This document shows positions 31,597 to 40,465 of a stretch of 40,465 bases of DNA, piece after piece. Source of the DNA: Cryptobacterium sp. CAG:338 (GTDB lineage Bacteria; Actinomycetota; Coriobacteriia; Coriobacteriales; Eggerthellaceae); NCBI GenBank assembly GCA_000435475.1, contig FR896043.1, positions 1 to 40,465 on the forward strand, in the 5' to 3' direction. The translations under genes and the position numbers were made by a program. The notes beneath the pieces were generated by a model. That model was not told the DNA's origin, made no database searches, and saw only the letters and a program-made list of their open reading frames with translations. Position 1 is the first letter of the stretch, and every line of letters starts with the position of its first letter.

Positions 31597-33006
31597 ATGA
31601 AACACGAACTAGCAAAGCAGGAGATAATGAACATTTCACAGAGACTCGAACGTCTTCCTATGACACCTACCATGAACAAGATCCTCTTGATAGTTGGTAT
31701 TGGGTGGCTTTTTGACGCAATGGACCAAGGTATGGTTTCGGGTGTTTTGGCGGCAGTAGGAAGTGATTGGACGTTATCTCCCCTTGATCAAAGTATGCTT
31801 GCAAGTGCAGGCACCTTTGGCATGATTATTGGTGCAGCATTTTCGGGAATTGCTTCAGATAAGTGGGGTCGCCGTAAGGTTATTTTATTTACCCTGCTTA
31901 TGTATAGTGTTGGAAGCTTCTTGTGCGGCATATCGGCTAATTTCACTATGCTAGTTATCTGTCGTTTTATTACTGGCTTAGGTCTTGGTGGGGAATTACC
32001 AGCAGCATCAACACTGGTTAGTGAGTTTTCTCCCATCAAGCAGCGCGGTAGAAACGTAGTTTTATTGGAAAGTTTTTGGGCTTGGGGCTGGATTATAGCG
32101 GCGCTTGTTGCTTATTTGCTGATTCCAGTTTATGGCTGGCGTATTGCCTTTTTGGTTGGAGCTGTTCCAGCTTTATTTGCTGCGGTACTTCGCATTATGG
32201 TCCCGGAGTCTCCAAGATATCTTGATTTGGTCGGTAAGCATAAACAGGCTGATGAGATTGTTACCAAAATGGAGGCAGAGGCTGATATTGTTGTTCCCAA
32301 CAATAAAAAGACGCAGTTGAGTGCAATCAAAACTTCTGCGTGGAAATCGTTTTCTCAGCTGTGGTCAAAAAATAATCTTCGTGCAACGTTAGTTTTGTGG
32401 GTTATCTGGTTTGGTATTAATTTTGGTTATTACGGTTTTGTTTTGTGGACGCCAAGCTTGCTGGTAGCTCAGGGATTTTCCTTGGTGCAAAGCTTTGGTT
32501 TTACGGTAATCATATGTTTGGCTCAGCTTCCCGGCTACTTTAGTGCGGCATGGCTTATTGAGCGAATTGGTAGAAAGAAAGTTCTTATTGCTTACTTTGC
32601 AGGTACGGCATTTGCCGCATGGCTGTTTGGTCATGCGGGATCGGAAATGGCAGTATTAGCAACGGGTTGCTTGCTTTATTTCTTCGCTCTTGGTGCTTGG
32701 GGTTGCGTGTATTCTTACACACCTGAGGTATATCCGACCGATGTGCGTGGTTCGGGTACTGGCTGGGCGGCATGCTTTGGTCGTATCGGTGCTTTTGTTG
32801 CTCCGTTTATTGTGCCTTTAGTCTATGCTTCATTTGGTGAGGGCGTAGGCTTTACCGTAGTTTTCATAATGCTCGCTTCTGCGTTTGCGGTAGTAGCGGT
32901 AGTAATTGCGCTTTTCGGAATGGAAACGAAGGGGAAGCCCTTAAGCGATACAAGTGATGAAAAAGTAGGAACGAGAGCGATGGAGATGGATGAAGCAGCC
33001 ATCTAA
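31597..33006 (+). CDS. niaP: Niacin (nicotinate/nicotinamide) transporter, NiaP-like MFS
   Basis: 469 residues and 12 helices of the sugar/aromatic-acid MFS type. NKILLIVGIGWLFDAMDQGMVSGVLAAV and the SDKWGRRKVILF motif A, with VPESPRYLDLVGK in the central loop, match NiaP/YceI. It imports niacin for NAD salvage. The NiaR-type repressor gene 190 bases downstream supports the substrate. The start is uncertain: 31597 has weak upstream signals, while an in-frame ATG at 31627 has AGGAG only three bases away. C-terminal extension EKVGTRAMEMDEAAI is polar. Confidence 0.85.
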   Translation: MKHELAKQEIMNISQRLERLPMTPTMNKILLIVGIGWLFDAMDQGMVSGVLAAVGSDWTLSPLDQSMLASAGTFGMIIGAAFSGIASDKWGRRKVILFTLLMYSVGSFLCGISANFTMLVICRFITGLGLGGELPAASTLVSEFSPIKQRGRNVVLLESFWAWGWIIAALVAYLLIPVYGWRIAFLVGAVPALFAAVLRIMVPESPRYLDLVGKHKQADEIVTKMEAEADIVVPNNKKTQLSAIKTSAWKSFSQLWSKNNLRATLVLWVIWFGINFGYYGFVLWTPSLLVAQGFSLVQSFGFTVIICLAQLPGYFSAAWLIERIGRKKVLIAYFAGTAFAAWLFGHAGSEMAVLATGCLLYFFALGAWGCVYSYTPEVYPTDVRGSGTGWAACFGRIGAFVAPFIVPLVYASFGEGVGFTVVFIMLASAFAVVAVVIALFGMETKGKPLSDTSDEKVGTRAMEMDEAAI

Positions 33007-33195
33007 GAATTCAGCGAATCAAGTAGTGTAGTAGCTCTTAAGGTGCCGTTCCATTCTCGATGCAAAGCTATTTTCTTGAGAGTTGCGGCTTGAGCTTTAA
33101 AGTAATCTGTTTATTTGATTACGAGCCTTTCGTAAAATGGAGTAGTGCTTTTGTTTCAGAAAGACGAAAAGTAAAGTTTTTAGAGAGGCTTTCTC

Positions 33196-33741
33196 ATGGT
33201 GGATTCTCCCCGTCGCAAAGAAATAATTAGGACTCTGCAGACCAGCAAAACTCCTTTATCGGGGACAGCCTTGGGAGAAAAGCTTGGAGTTAGCAGGCAG
33301 ATTATTGTGCAGGATATCGCACTACTCCGTACTGCGGGATACGACATTATTTCAACCAATCGTGGTTACCTTTTGAATGATTCCAATACCCAGCCTTGCA
33401 AATTAGTAAAAGTACGCCATGGGTTTGATCAAATTGAAGAAGAGCTCAATCTTGTTGTTGATTTGGGCGGTTGCGTTGAAGATGTTTTGGTAAACCATAG
33501 AACGTATGCAAAGTTGGAAGCGCCTTTACATATCAAAAATCGCAGAGATGTTCAAAGGTTTGTGGCTGATCTCAAAAACGGCGTTTCGAGTCCTTTGTCG
33601 GCAATTACGAGTGGCTATCACTTTCACCATATAAGCGCAGAATCGCAAGAAGTGCTGGATGAAATTGTGGAAGCGCTTGATCAAAAGGGCTTCCTTGCCG
33701 AATTTACTCCTTATGAACGGGGAGAAGAGGGCGAAGAGTAG
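33196..33741 (+). CDS. niaR: NiaR niacin-responsive repressor (HTH_11 plus 3H domain)
   Basis: 181 residues. A winged helix-turn-helix (1-62: EIIRTLQTSKTPLSGTALGEKLGVSRQIIVQDIALLRTAGYDI) is followed by a 3H domain. The metal ligands of the Thermotoga 3H protein have counterparts here with the same spacing: H75, E83, H142 and H144. NiaR represses niacin uptake and NAD synthesis genes when bound to nicotinate. AGAGAGG lies before the ATG. It sits directly after niaP on the same strand; the NiaR-like operator is upstream of niaP. Confidence 0.93.
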   Translation: MVDSPRRKEIIRTLQTSKTPLSGTALGEKLGVSRQIIVQDIALLRTAGYDIISTNRGYLLNDSNTQPCKLVKVRHGFDQIEEELNLVVDLGGCVEDVLVNHRTYAKLEAPLHIKNRRDVQRFVADLKNGVSSPLSAITSGYHFHHISAESQEVLDEIVEALDQKGFLAEFTPYERGEEGEE

Positions 33742-33802
33742 GGCGTAATTTCGTAATAGCGAGACTCTTTTTCCAAGAATTATGACTTAATTAGAGGGTA
33801 CG

Positions 33803-33855
33803 GAGCGCATGGTTTAAATCGTTGACTTGAAAATGTTCCATGCGCTCTTGATTTC
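33803..33855 (+). terminator. Terminator after niaR
   Basis: GAGCGCATGG (33803-33812) pairs perfectly with CCATGCGCTC (33838-33847), followed by TTGATTTC. The T-run is imperfect. It lies between niaR and the convergent surface-protein gene. Confidence 0.65.
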
Positions 33856-33878
33856 ATGAAGTTGGTAAGTCTCTAGTG

Positions 33879-36152
33879 TTAGTTTCGGTGACGTAGACAA
33901 ATACCTATTATCACTGCCGCACAGCCACCTATGATGAGTAGCGCAATCGGTATGAGTCCGTTAGAGTCGCTGGTTGTTGGAGTAGTCTGCTGAGACGAAT
34001 TGTCGCATGATTCGAGTTTTGAGGATTCGTTCGGTCCAGAGGAATTAGGCTGGGAAGAATCTTCTCCTTCAATCCCTGCAGCTGAAACAATGCTATAGCT
34101 TACGTTTGTAGATATGTCAGCTGAAAAGACATAATTGCCTGCATCGGAGCCTGCGATTGTTGCCGATGCGGTATGGGTTCCAGCCGCTGTTGCATCTCCG
34201 CCACTCACTACGGCGTAAACATCATCGCCAGCTACGGTGTTTGTGAGTTCGGCAGTTACACTCAGGCCATCGCCAGAGGCGCGATTTTCGGTGTTGTTCC
34301 AGATAAGACCAACCTCGCGTGGTGCAATGGTTGCTGTTGCATCGGTTTGAGCCGTGCCAGAGAACGTGTAGTTGGAATTACTGAGTTTTGCCCCTTCGAG
34401 AGTCAGCTGTACAGGCTTATTCTCACCTGCGGTTGCATCGCTAAATTGTCCTACGGCGGTATCGTAAGTAAGTTTGACGGAGTCGTTGTCTTGCGGCAAA
34501 ACGCCTGAAAGTGAGAGGTTGATGCCCGAGGTATCAACCTTGACATCTGTAGTGCCGTCGTAGGTTTTATTTGCGGCAGACAAGCCGCTGACAGAAACCT
34601 CTACTGGCTTGGGAGAGATTGTGATGTCATGGTTTGTGCTCTTGTGTATGTAGGCCGTGCCTCCTGAGATTGTTGTTGGAAGAGATGCCGTGACACGGTA
34701 GGTGCCTGCTTCGGAGGGCAATCCGTCCATCTTCTCATCGAATGAGCCGTCGGAGAGGATGGGGGTATACGAGAAAGCGATTTCGTTTGAGGCATCTGTT
34801 TCTCCGCGCTTCGCATTGAGTCCAAGATCGCTAGCGGTTATTTCTGCGCCATCATAGGTTAAGTCAACGTTACCGAATTCGATGTCCACGTTGCCAAGGA
34901 CGAGATTATCGCCTTCGGTGCGGGTATCGCCGCATGCTGTGCACGTGTAGACTACCTGTCCCTTTTCAAATTCACCTTCATTCCAAATGTGTTGTTTTTC
35001 TACCGTAACGCTGTTTCCGTAGTTTCCGGCATCGGTGCAGGCAGTTTTGATGGTGCCGCCGCCTGAAAACCGTGCCCCGTTTGGAAAGGTTACGTTGTTG
35101 CTGACAACGAGCGTCGCGGTAGGATCCACGTACCAACGATCCAAGTCAATGCATGTAAGGTTTTCAAGAGTTAGATCTCCACTGATTAAGACATTGGAGT
35201 GACTAAAGAAAGCACGGATTGTGCCGTTTTGAATTCTTGAGGTGCCACAAGGGGTAACATACTGTTCGAATTCTACCGTTTCACCAGCGAGGTCAAGTGT
35301 GACCGATTCGAAAGGGTAGATCTTCAATGCTGGTAGGTCGTTTCCATCTTGAGGAACAATTTCAATCAAGTCTCCCGGATTTGTGTTAATTGGTATTGCG
35401 TACTCACCTGAATAGACAATATAACGTTGCTCACCGTTGGTACTCGTTACTTTGGCGATGATAGGAGCATATACTGGGCGCAAGACCACGCACCCTTCTG
35501 GCATCGCAAAGCTGGTATTAGAGCTCGTTGCATCTTCGAGTGTGACATTGCCGTGAACGACCTCCCATTCAACGAAAGCCATCCCGTCAGCTGGTTCGTC
35601 GGCAGAAACCTCAACACTTGCACCTTGATTATAGGTTCCGGAGCCTGAACCGCTGTTAACCTCTACGTAGTTCGTGCGAATCTTACCAGATCCAGTGACG
35701 TGGGCTTGATTGAGTCCTCCTTCGTCATAAATTACACCATCATTTGAGATTGACCCGTCTACGGATCCAGTTGCATATATGGTCCCGTTATTGATAAGGG
35801 ACCCGTTTTCTCCTATGGTTAGCGAAGAGCTTTCAGGAATGTCGAGTGATGAGTCTTTGGGAACTTCGAAAGGGAATTCGAGGGTTGAGTTTCCATACAC
35901 TGTATACGTGGCACCGTCGTCTTCGCTTACGATTCCCGCTTGGATTGTGCCTTCAAAATTACAGTCTTGACTCATCTGAAGAATTCCGCCCGTCATGGTG
36001 CAATTTGACGAGTAAGAATGCCCGAAAATTGATCGCATACTATCTACTATTAGATGACCGCCAGAAATGGTAGAGTTGCTGCTGCTTCCCAAATCCGCGC
36101 CGCCGATAGGAACCGAAAAGAGATGAACGCTGGAGTCGCGAGGAAGGCTCAG
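33879..36152 (-). pseudogene. Surface protein, main part downstream of an in-frame stop
   Basis: This reading frame is open from 36152 to 33879 and continues the N-terminal part (36153-36746) in the same frame; only a TAA at 36153-36155 separates them. The first internal Met (36092) has no good ribosome site. Counting from that Met, 1-140 are Ser/Gly/Thr repeats of beta-helix type, 145-210 a Flg_new-like repeat, 368-388 an H...CTACG motif, 405-495 an Ig-like domain with LTYDG, and 495-593 a YDG domain (ANKTYDGTTDV). A Ser/Thr/Pro linker follows, then a helix at about 712-731 and a short RHRN tail. There is no LPXTG, so membrane anchoring is likelier than sortase attachment. Probable adhesin. 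Confidence 0.75.
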
Positions 36153-36746
36153 TTAGTAGGTTCCGCCAGCTATCTCCAAGTTGGACATAGAAGCCTTAGT
36201 ACCAGCCGCTCCGATACATGCTGCATGACCACCACACGTGATAGTGATTTCACCATCGTCTGATCCGTCGCCAGCAGCACTCGTAATCTTGAGTGTGCCT
36301 TCTCCGCCTCCTTTATAGATACCGCTAGTCTCCCAGCCCGAAGCTGCTATGGTATTTGGGTTCGCTAGTCGAATGGTTACCTGTGTGCCTGCAGCATCAT
36401 CAACTTGGACGGGGTGTCGTCTGCTATCTCTATCTATCAGGTTCAGCCCTGCGAAAGTGACATCTGAAGATCCCGTGATGTGAATTCGATTTGTTGTTGG
36501 CGTGGATGGGTCAGTATTGACCACCGTTAGGGTTCCGCTTGTGATTGAGAGTGTGCCCGTGGCATCGTCAAAAGAGTAATCGGCGCTGGCTTCGTCAGCT
36601 ACCGTTACCGTGAAATCACCCACCTGCTCCACCGTATCGGCATGAGCGATGCTAGGCATGGAGCAGAGGAGACCTGTCAGCATTAAAACGGCAGCAGTGA
36701 CCACAAAGAGAAATGATTTCTTTCGAACTTCACTGCGATTTGACAT
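36153..36746 (-). pseudogene. Surface protein, N-terminal part ending at premature TAA
   Basis: 197 residues. An N-terminal signal peptide (KKSFLFVVTAAVLMLTGLLCSMPSIAHA, cut after AHA) is followed by a carbohydrate-binding-like repeat region (GTLSITSGTLTVVN, TITCGGHAACIGAAG). AAAGG precedes the ATG at 36746. The part stops at TAA in the middle of a repeat (LEIAGGTY), and the next codons in frame (LSLPRDSSVHLFSVPIGGADLG) read on smoothly into the downstream part. The full gene would give about 955 residues. As it stands, this part would be secreted without an anchor. Confidence 0.78.
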
Positions 36747-36914
36747 ATAGTAACCTTTCGTGCAAAGCGTGCGGTAAGTAAATCTGTTTATTTTGTACCC
36801 ACCCTCATTTTATAAATACTGCGCATGCTCCATCAATATGTTTAGTAAGAAACATAATTCTCGTAAGTGATGCCTTGCGTGCAGTTTGGCTTTCTGCCGT
36901 TAACAATCTTTTAT

Positions 36915-37088
36915 TTACCTTGGCTTTTCGTTCTCGTTTAATAAAACGCGTGTGGAGATACCATAAGAAACCATGCAAAGTATGCAGCCAAGCAGCAGAA
37001 GAAATGCTTGAGAACACAGTGTTAGGGCAAAGAGTGCTAAGGCTTCACCTTCAGCAAGAGGGATGATTTTGTTGCGGTTAGTGTTCAT
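36915..37088 (-). CDS. Small single-helix membrane protein (tentative)
   Basis: 57 residues: a polar start MNTNRNKIIPLAEGE, one hydrophobic helix (ALALFALTLCSQAFLLLLGCILCMVSYGI) and a charged tail. The ribosome site is weak (GAAAAG). It is the only thing I can support in the 520-base spacer 36747-37268. Confidence 0.4.
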   Translation of the reverse strand: MNTNRNKIIPLAEGEALALFALTLCSQAFLLLLGCILCMVSYGISTRVLLNENEKPR

Positions 37089-37268
37089 AGTGTTCTTTTC
37101 TGCGGGATGCATGGGGTAATGGGGTAGGTCTTTCGTTGCAAGGTGTAATTGTAGCAAGCGGATAATGTTTCAAATGGATAGTAGTGAAAAGTGGGCAGGG
37201 AATCTATCACGGGCGCTATTCGCCATGGTGTTGACAGTCTTGCTGTTGGTTTAACGTGTGTATTCTGT

Positions 37269-37967
37269 TTATTCTTGCGAGGAGATTGTTGTAGAGGATG
37301 CCGTTGTATCTTTTGATAATTGGGCTAATTGAGATTTCCCCGCTTCAATAATTGAATTAGCTAATTCTGCTGGCGCTGCAAAGGCGAAACCGATATTGTC
37401 GCGGAGGTAGGCATTATTGCCTGCCATATGGTAAAGAACTGATTGTTCTTTATCGTTTCCTACGAGCACAAATGTTTCTCCATCTATGACGGCGGTGTCA
37501 TAGCAGGCGGCATAAGGAATATGCAATGTTCCTGTTTCTGAGGACAGAGTGATGCCTGATGCGGTGGCTTGTGCGGATAGTGTTCCTTTTCCGTTAGGGA
37601 CGAGTTCTTTGGCTAGCTGATGTGCTGCACGTTTAAGTCCAAAGAAACCGCCTTTGTCGGGCCCAAAGGCAAGCACGCCAAAAAAGATTGTTAATCCCGG
37701 AAATACAATGTAGGCGCCGATCATTCCAGCGAAACCATTGAATTCATCAAAGAGGTTAAGTCCTTCCATTAGGCACTTTACTGTTCCTACTACTACGAGT
37801 ACGTCAAATAGAAGGCAGAAAACAAAGTAGCCTTTGCCAGTTTTTCGACGATATGCCTTATTGTGGGCTCGAATCATGCGCTCTGCATACGATTCGTCTA
37901 TTTGGATACTCCACGATGCATTGGGAGGGGTGTGTGGTGTTGGAGCCTTTGAATCACTTGTGTTCAT
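37269..37967 (-). CDS. YcxB-like two-helix membrane protein
   Basis: 232 residues. A polar N-terminus (SIQIDESYAERMIRAHNKAYRRK) leads into two helices (about 47-66 and 79-101). A soluble beta-rich domain follows (ASGITLSSETGTLHIPYAACYDTAVIDGETFVLVGN), which resembles the YcxB-like C-terminal domain, and the tail is Ser/Thr-rich. AAGGAA lies eight bases before the ATG. Function unknown. Confidence 0.65.
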   Translation of the reverse strand: MNTSDSKAPTPHTPPNASWSIQIDESYAERMIRAHNKAYRRKTGKGYFVFCLLFDVLVVVGTVKCLMEGLNLFDEFNGFAGMIGAYIVFPGLTIFFGVLAFGPDKGGFFGLKRAAHQLAKELVPNGKGTLSAQATASGITLSSETGTLHIPYAACYDTAVIDGETFVLVGNDKEQSVLYHMAGNNAYLRDNIGFAFAAPAELANSIIEAGKSQLAQLSKDTTASSTTISSQE

Positions 37968-38245
37968 AGGGATTCCTTGTTGGTTGGTGATGTCAGCAGA
38001 ATGTAATTATCTCTATCTGTTCAGTTTAAGATTCTGGGCGGGTGTTGCGATTTTCCGAAAGTCAATTTTTTGTAAATTTGCAAGTTGCGTAAGTTTGCTG
38101 ATGCTCGTATGGAGCTCTATGTTGGCACATGCAATCCTGCTGCCCTGTATATGCTTTTCATTAGATTGAGCAACTAACTGTTGCTTGTGTAATGCCATGG
38201 GTCTTGGATAATTGATGCAAAAGCAGATTATTCGAGGTGATTGCA

Positions 38246-38689
38246 ATGGCACTAAAAGACATTCTTCCTGAACTTCGTCGAGAACGGGGTCTTACGCAAG
38301 AAGACCTTGCAAAACGACTTTACATTACGCGCCAGGCAGTAAGTAGGTGGGAAACAGGCGAAACCACACCTGGCATTGATATGACTAAACTTATTGCGCG
38401 TGAGCTTGATGTTCCTATTACTCAGCTTCTGGAAATGCCTGAGCATTATTGTCAAAGCTGCGGCATGATGTTTACCGCTTCTGATCAATATGGGCATGAA
38501 GTCGATGGCTCTGAAACAAAAGATTACTGTCGCTGGTGCTACGAAGGCGGCAAGTATACCTATGAAACGACCATGGACGATATGATTGAAGAATGTGCCC
38601 CTCGTATGGCTGAAGCTATGGGATGGACTGTTGACGAGAGCGCATCATTGCTCGGGGCAGTGTTGCCGACGCTTGAGCGCTGGAAGTGA
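38246..38689 (+). CDS. XRE regulator fused to a putative zinc ribbon
   Basis: 147 residues. The helix-turn-helix is at 1-62 (LRRERGLTQEDLAKRLYITRQAVSRWETGETTP). A zinc ribbon follows with C69-x2-C72 and C95-x2-C98 (YCQSCGMMF...YCRWCYEGG) and a helical tail with MIEECAPRMAEAMGW. This combination of an XRE domain with a small zinc ribbon is a known Gram-positive architecture; the ribbon may sense metal or mediate pairing. GAGGTG supports the ATG at 38246 over the TTG at 38237. Confidence 0.88.
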   Translation: MALKDILPELRRERGLTQEDLAKRLYITRQAVSRWETGETTPGIDMTKLIARELDVPITQLLEMPEHYCQSCGMMFTASDQYGHEVDGSETKDYCRWCYEGGKYTYETTMDDMIEECAPRMAEAMGWTVDESASLLGAVLPTLERWK

Positions 38690-38952
38690 TTCGAATACTT
38701 TGGGCGCTTCTACCAATTATTCCGACGAATAGGAAAAACACCAAATAAAGCAAGCAATATTTATCAGCAGTCCCATTATATGGACATACAAGTATCTTGT
38801 GTGATTTATTATTGGTTTAGAACGAAGCTGAAGTATTAGTGCAGTTCAGGATTGTGTTTGTATGGCAGATGCAAAAACGCAAAGCGTACTTGTATAGCTG
38901 ACAAATATTGAAACTTTTCCTTCGAAGACTTGATTGGGATAACAGTAAGATC

Positions 38953-39645
38953 ATGAAGTCGTACAGTCAAAACATCGTTATTGATCTTGAGTTTACTCAA
39001 GTTGATCAAAAGTATAAACGCCGCACTTTTCGGCAAGAAATTATTCAGATAGGTTCTGTTCGGGTGAGCCCGTCTGGGGAAATTTTGGATTCGTTTTCTT
39101 CCTATGTGCGACCAGAATATACAAGTAGCGTGTCCGTTAAGGTTCGCGATTTAACGGGTATTCGATTTCGTGATGTGTACGACGAGAATCCACTGTCGGT
39201 TGTATTGGGGCTGTTTCGCGAATGGGTTGGCGAAGAGGGGCGCACCCGTTTTGTTACGTGGAGTGAAAATGATCTGAAACAGCTCAGACAAGAAACTACA
39301 TTTAAAGGGATTGAATTTCCGGAAGCTCATGAACGATGGTTGGATCTCCAGAAGATATACCCGCGTATTATGGCAGTGGGCAATGGGAAAAGGATGTCGC
39401 TTCATTCGGCAGCAGATTGGTATGGCATAAAGCTGTCGGAAGAAAACCTTCATGGGGCGCTTTACGATGCGCGTGTTACCGCAGAGCTTTTGCGGAATCT
39501 TTTGACTAAAGATTATCTAATTCAAAAGAATATGCTTACCGAAGTAATGCCGGGTCAGGGGAATTCCAAGTCAGCTTCATATTCAATCGGAGATAAGTTT
39601 TCTTCTTTGGTGGCGCTAAAGGAGCGTTTAGAAAATGAGGGCTAG
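38953..39645 (+). CDS. DEDDh 3-prime to 5-prime exonuclease (DnaQ-like)
   Basis: 230 residues. DEDDh residues are visible: D11 and E13 in VIDLEFTQ, D107 in WSENDLKQL, and H167 and D172 in HGALYDARVTAELL. This resembles KapD and related stand-alone RNase T/DnaQ-like nucleases that trim DNA or RNA ends. The ATG at 38953 is chosen over the TTG at 38908 because it begins just before the first catalytic strand; both have weak ribosome sites. No operon partner. The C-terminal 40 residues are polar and may be disordered. Confidence 0.87.
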   Translation: MKSYSQNIVIDLEFTQVDQKYKRRTFRQEIIQIGSVRVSPSGEILDSFSSYVRPEYTSSVSVKVRDLTGIRFRDVYDENPLSVVLGLFREWVGEEGRTRFVTWSENDLKQLRQETTFKGIEFPEAHERWLDLQKIYPRIMAVGNGKRMSLHSAADWYGIKLSEENLHGALYDARVTAELLRNLLTKDYLIQKNMLTEVMPGQGNSKSASYSIGDKFSSLVALKERLENEG

Positions 39646-39648
39646 CAT

Positions 39649-39858
39649 TTAGTCTGGGGTATTCAACTCAGTTGAGAGTGTGAGAACATCCGATACAAAA
39701 ATTTGCCCGCTATGTGGGTGGTGTTGATTAACTAAATTGAGCGTGTTCTGGTCTTTATTGGCGTCACCGCCACCAAGTACGGCAAGGGCAGCTTCGAGCG
39801 TAGTAAGGTTTCCTCCGGTGACTTTGGGATTGTCACGGCAACCTTGCTGGTAAACGAT
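39649..39858 (-). pseudogene. C-terminal remnant of an unrecognised gene
   Basis: A 69-codon frame with no start codon, bounded upstream by TGA (39859-39861) and ending in TAA at 39649-39651. The translation is protein-like (VTGGNLTTLEAALAVLGGG, then NLVNQHHPHSGQIFVSDVLTL). Only four bases separate its end from the convergent exonuclease gene. It looks like the end of a gene whose front has been lost or frameshifted. Family unknown. Confidence 0.4.
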
Positions 39859-39885
39859 TCACTCGCTGGCGATGAGCGGGCTTGT

Positions 39886-40195
39886 TTAGGCATGTCGACA
39901 TACCGTTGATAGTAAAAAGATGACCTCATATAGTACAAAGAAGCCATCTAGGGTGAGCGATGGAGGGTTGATGTCTACTAATCCACGAGGAGGAAAGGGG
40001 TCATTTCCGTGCGAGTCGCGCGTCCTAATCCTTCCATCAGGTCTGTGAATGAAGAGTTCGCTATTCTGGTTGGGGCTGATGCTTTGTCCGATGTTAATTG
40101 CTTCAGTTTGGGTGTTGGCTACACGGTATGCCCTTGACGCTCCCTCGGTCTTAAATTGCCAGGTTCCGTCGAGACGCCGTGTTGCCTTTTCGCAT
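39886..40195 (-). pseudogene. DUF2188-like gene remnant
   Basis: One frame encodes LDGTWQFKTEGASRAYRVAN, TQTEAINIGQSI, NSELFIHRPDGRIRTRDSHG and NDPFPPRG, which follows the DUF2188 pattern (W.VK.EG..R, TQ.EAI, SEL.IH..DG.IR...S.GNDP.PP.G) closely. That frame has no ATG, GTG or TTG start. The nearest ATG (40195) is in another frame and reaches a stop after 14 codons. Downstream, the normal stop after PPRG is missing and the frame runs about 31 further codons to 39886. A frameshift near the start is likely. Confidence 0.55.
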
Positions 40196-40280
40196 GAATT
40201 GGCAAAATAAGGACGTAATATAGCAATATTTGGAGAAAATCAGGCGGAACTTTATTCCCGCTCAATCGTGCTGCCTGTGC

Positions 40281-40319
40281 ATGTCGTGGTATCTCGTTCT
40301 ATCTCGTCTATGTCGTGTT
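40281..40319. repeat. Four helically phased ATSTCGT repeats
   Basis: ATGTCGT, ATCTCGT, ATCTCGT and ATGTCGT begin at 40281, 40291, 40301 and 40310, a spacing of 10, 10 and 9 bases. The period is not a multiple of three, so it is not a coding repeat. AT-rich sequence with TTAAATC twice (40328, 40342) and GATTTAA once (40362) follows. Confidence 0.55.
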
Positions 40320-40375
40320 ACCTGGCGTTAAATCGTCCGAATTAAATCCGAATCACGCTTTGATTTAAGCTTCCT

Positions 40376-40426
40376 GGAATGGTTGCAAAATATCCTTTTT
40401 CCGGGCGTTTTTCATGTAACCATTCC
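40376..40426. repeat. Inverted repeat near the right edge
   Basis: GGAATGGTT (40376-40384) and AACCATTCC (40418-40426) are perfect 9-base arms around 33 bases. A further short pair, ATTCCC and GGGAAT, overlaps it towards the edge, and a run of seven G lies close to the end. I see no gene in 40240-40465. Confidence 0.45.
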
Positions 40427-40465
40427 CGTTTTCGTACTTGGGAATCGTGGCGGGGGGGTTGGGAA

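Noticed and set aside
39732..39947. A 71-codon - strand frame in the right-hand spacer
   Set aside because: It overlaps the more protein-like remnant 39649-39858 in another frame, with no ribosome site at its start.

Overview
The window looks like chromosome of a Gram-positive anaerobe with fairly low GC. The best guess is a Coriobacteriia-type actinomycete (Atopobiaceae or Eggerthellaceae relative). This rests on the actinobacterial-looking DinF/MATE pump, a class III fructose-1,6-bisphosphatase, a NiaR/NiaP pair, an AmmeMemoRadiSam locus, lipoproteins and a YDG-repeat surface protein, strong AGGAGG-type ribosome sites, and the absence of outer-membrane genes. The taxon is an inference. I recognised no tRNA, rRNA, CRISPR array, transposase or integrase.

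Layout. 1-3500: a TetR regulator cut by the left edge, divergent from a four-helix membrane protein across repeated TGAAC/GTTCA dyads. Next comes a small operon of a Cys-rich DUF6125-like protein, a zinc-ribbon membrane protein and a decayed metallo-beta-lactamase-fold gene, closed by a strong terminator. 3600-8000: a DHA2-type MFS pump fused to a CBS pair, then a second MFS pump divergent from a MerR/BmrR-like regulator. 8000-11200: a ferredoxin-nitroreductase, then a fused Memo/LigB-like plus AMMECR1 protein overlapping its radical SAM partner. 11200-17600: LysR with a divergent MFS pump, an unusual protein with fourteen 11-residue repeats behind a membrane hairpin, a MATE pump and a fourth MFS pump. 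17800-19200: small hypotheticals and a Lar-like zinc ribbon.

19200-25900 carries central carbon genes: class III FBPase, then class II aldolase, DhaL, DhaK and a VOC-like protein, and a TIGR04076-like protein. Together they could take dihydroxyacetone to DHAP, fructose-1,6-bisphosphate and fructose-6-phosphate. 25900-28900: an XRE regulator with its membrane partner, TrmB, a guanine-deaminase-like enzyme predicted to be a surface lipoprotein, and a small C-x-C helical protein. 29500-33800: a CBM9-like lipoprotein broken by one base, an ADP-ribosylglycohydrolase, and the niacin transporter NiaP with its repressor NiaR. 33900-36750: a large surface protein interrupted by a single in-frame TAA. 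36900-39650: membrane and regulatory hypotheticals and a DEDDh exonuclease. The last 800 bases hold gene remnants, including a DUF2188-like fragment, and phased short repeats.

The strongest candidates for something undescribed are the 11-residue repeat protein (13516-14715), the lipoprotein deaminase (27835-28485), the MFS-CBS fusion (3611-5509) and the aldolase/DhaLK/FBPase neighbourhood. All family calls come from reading motifs by eye; no database search was run.
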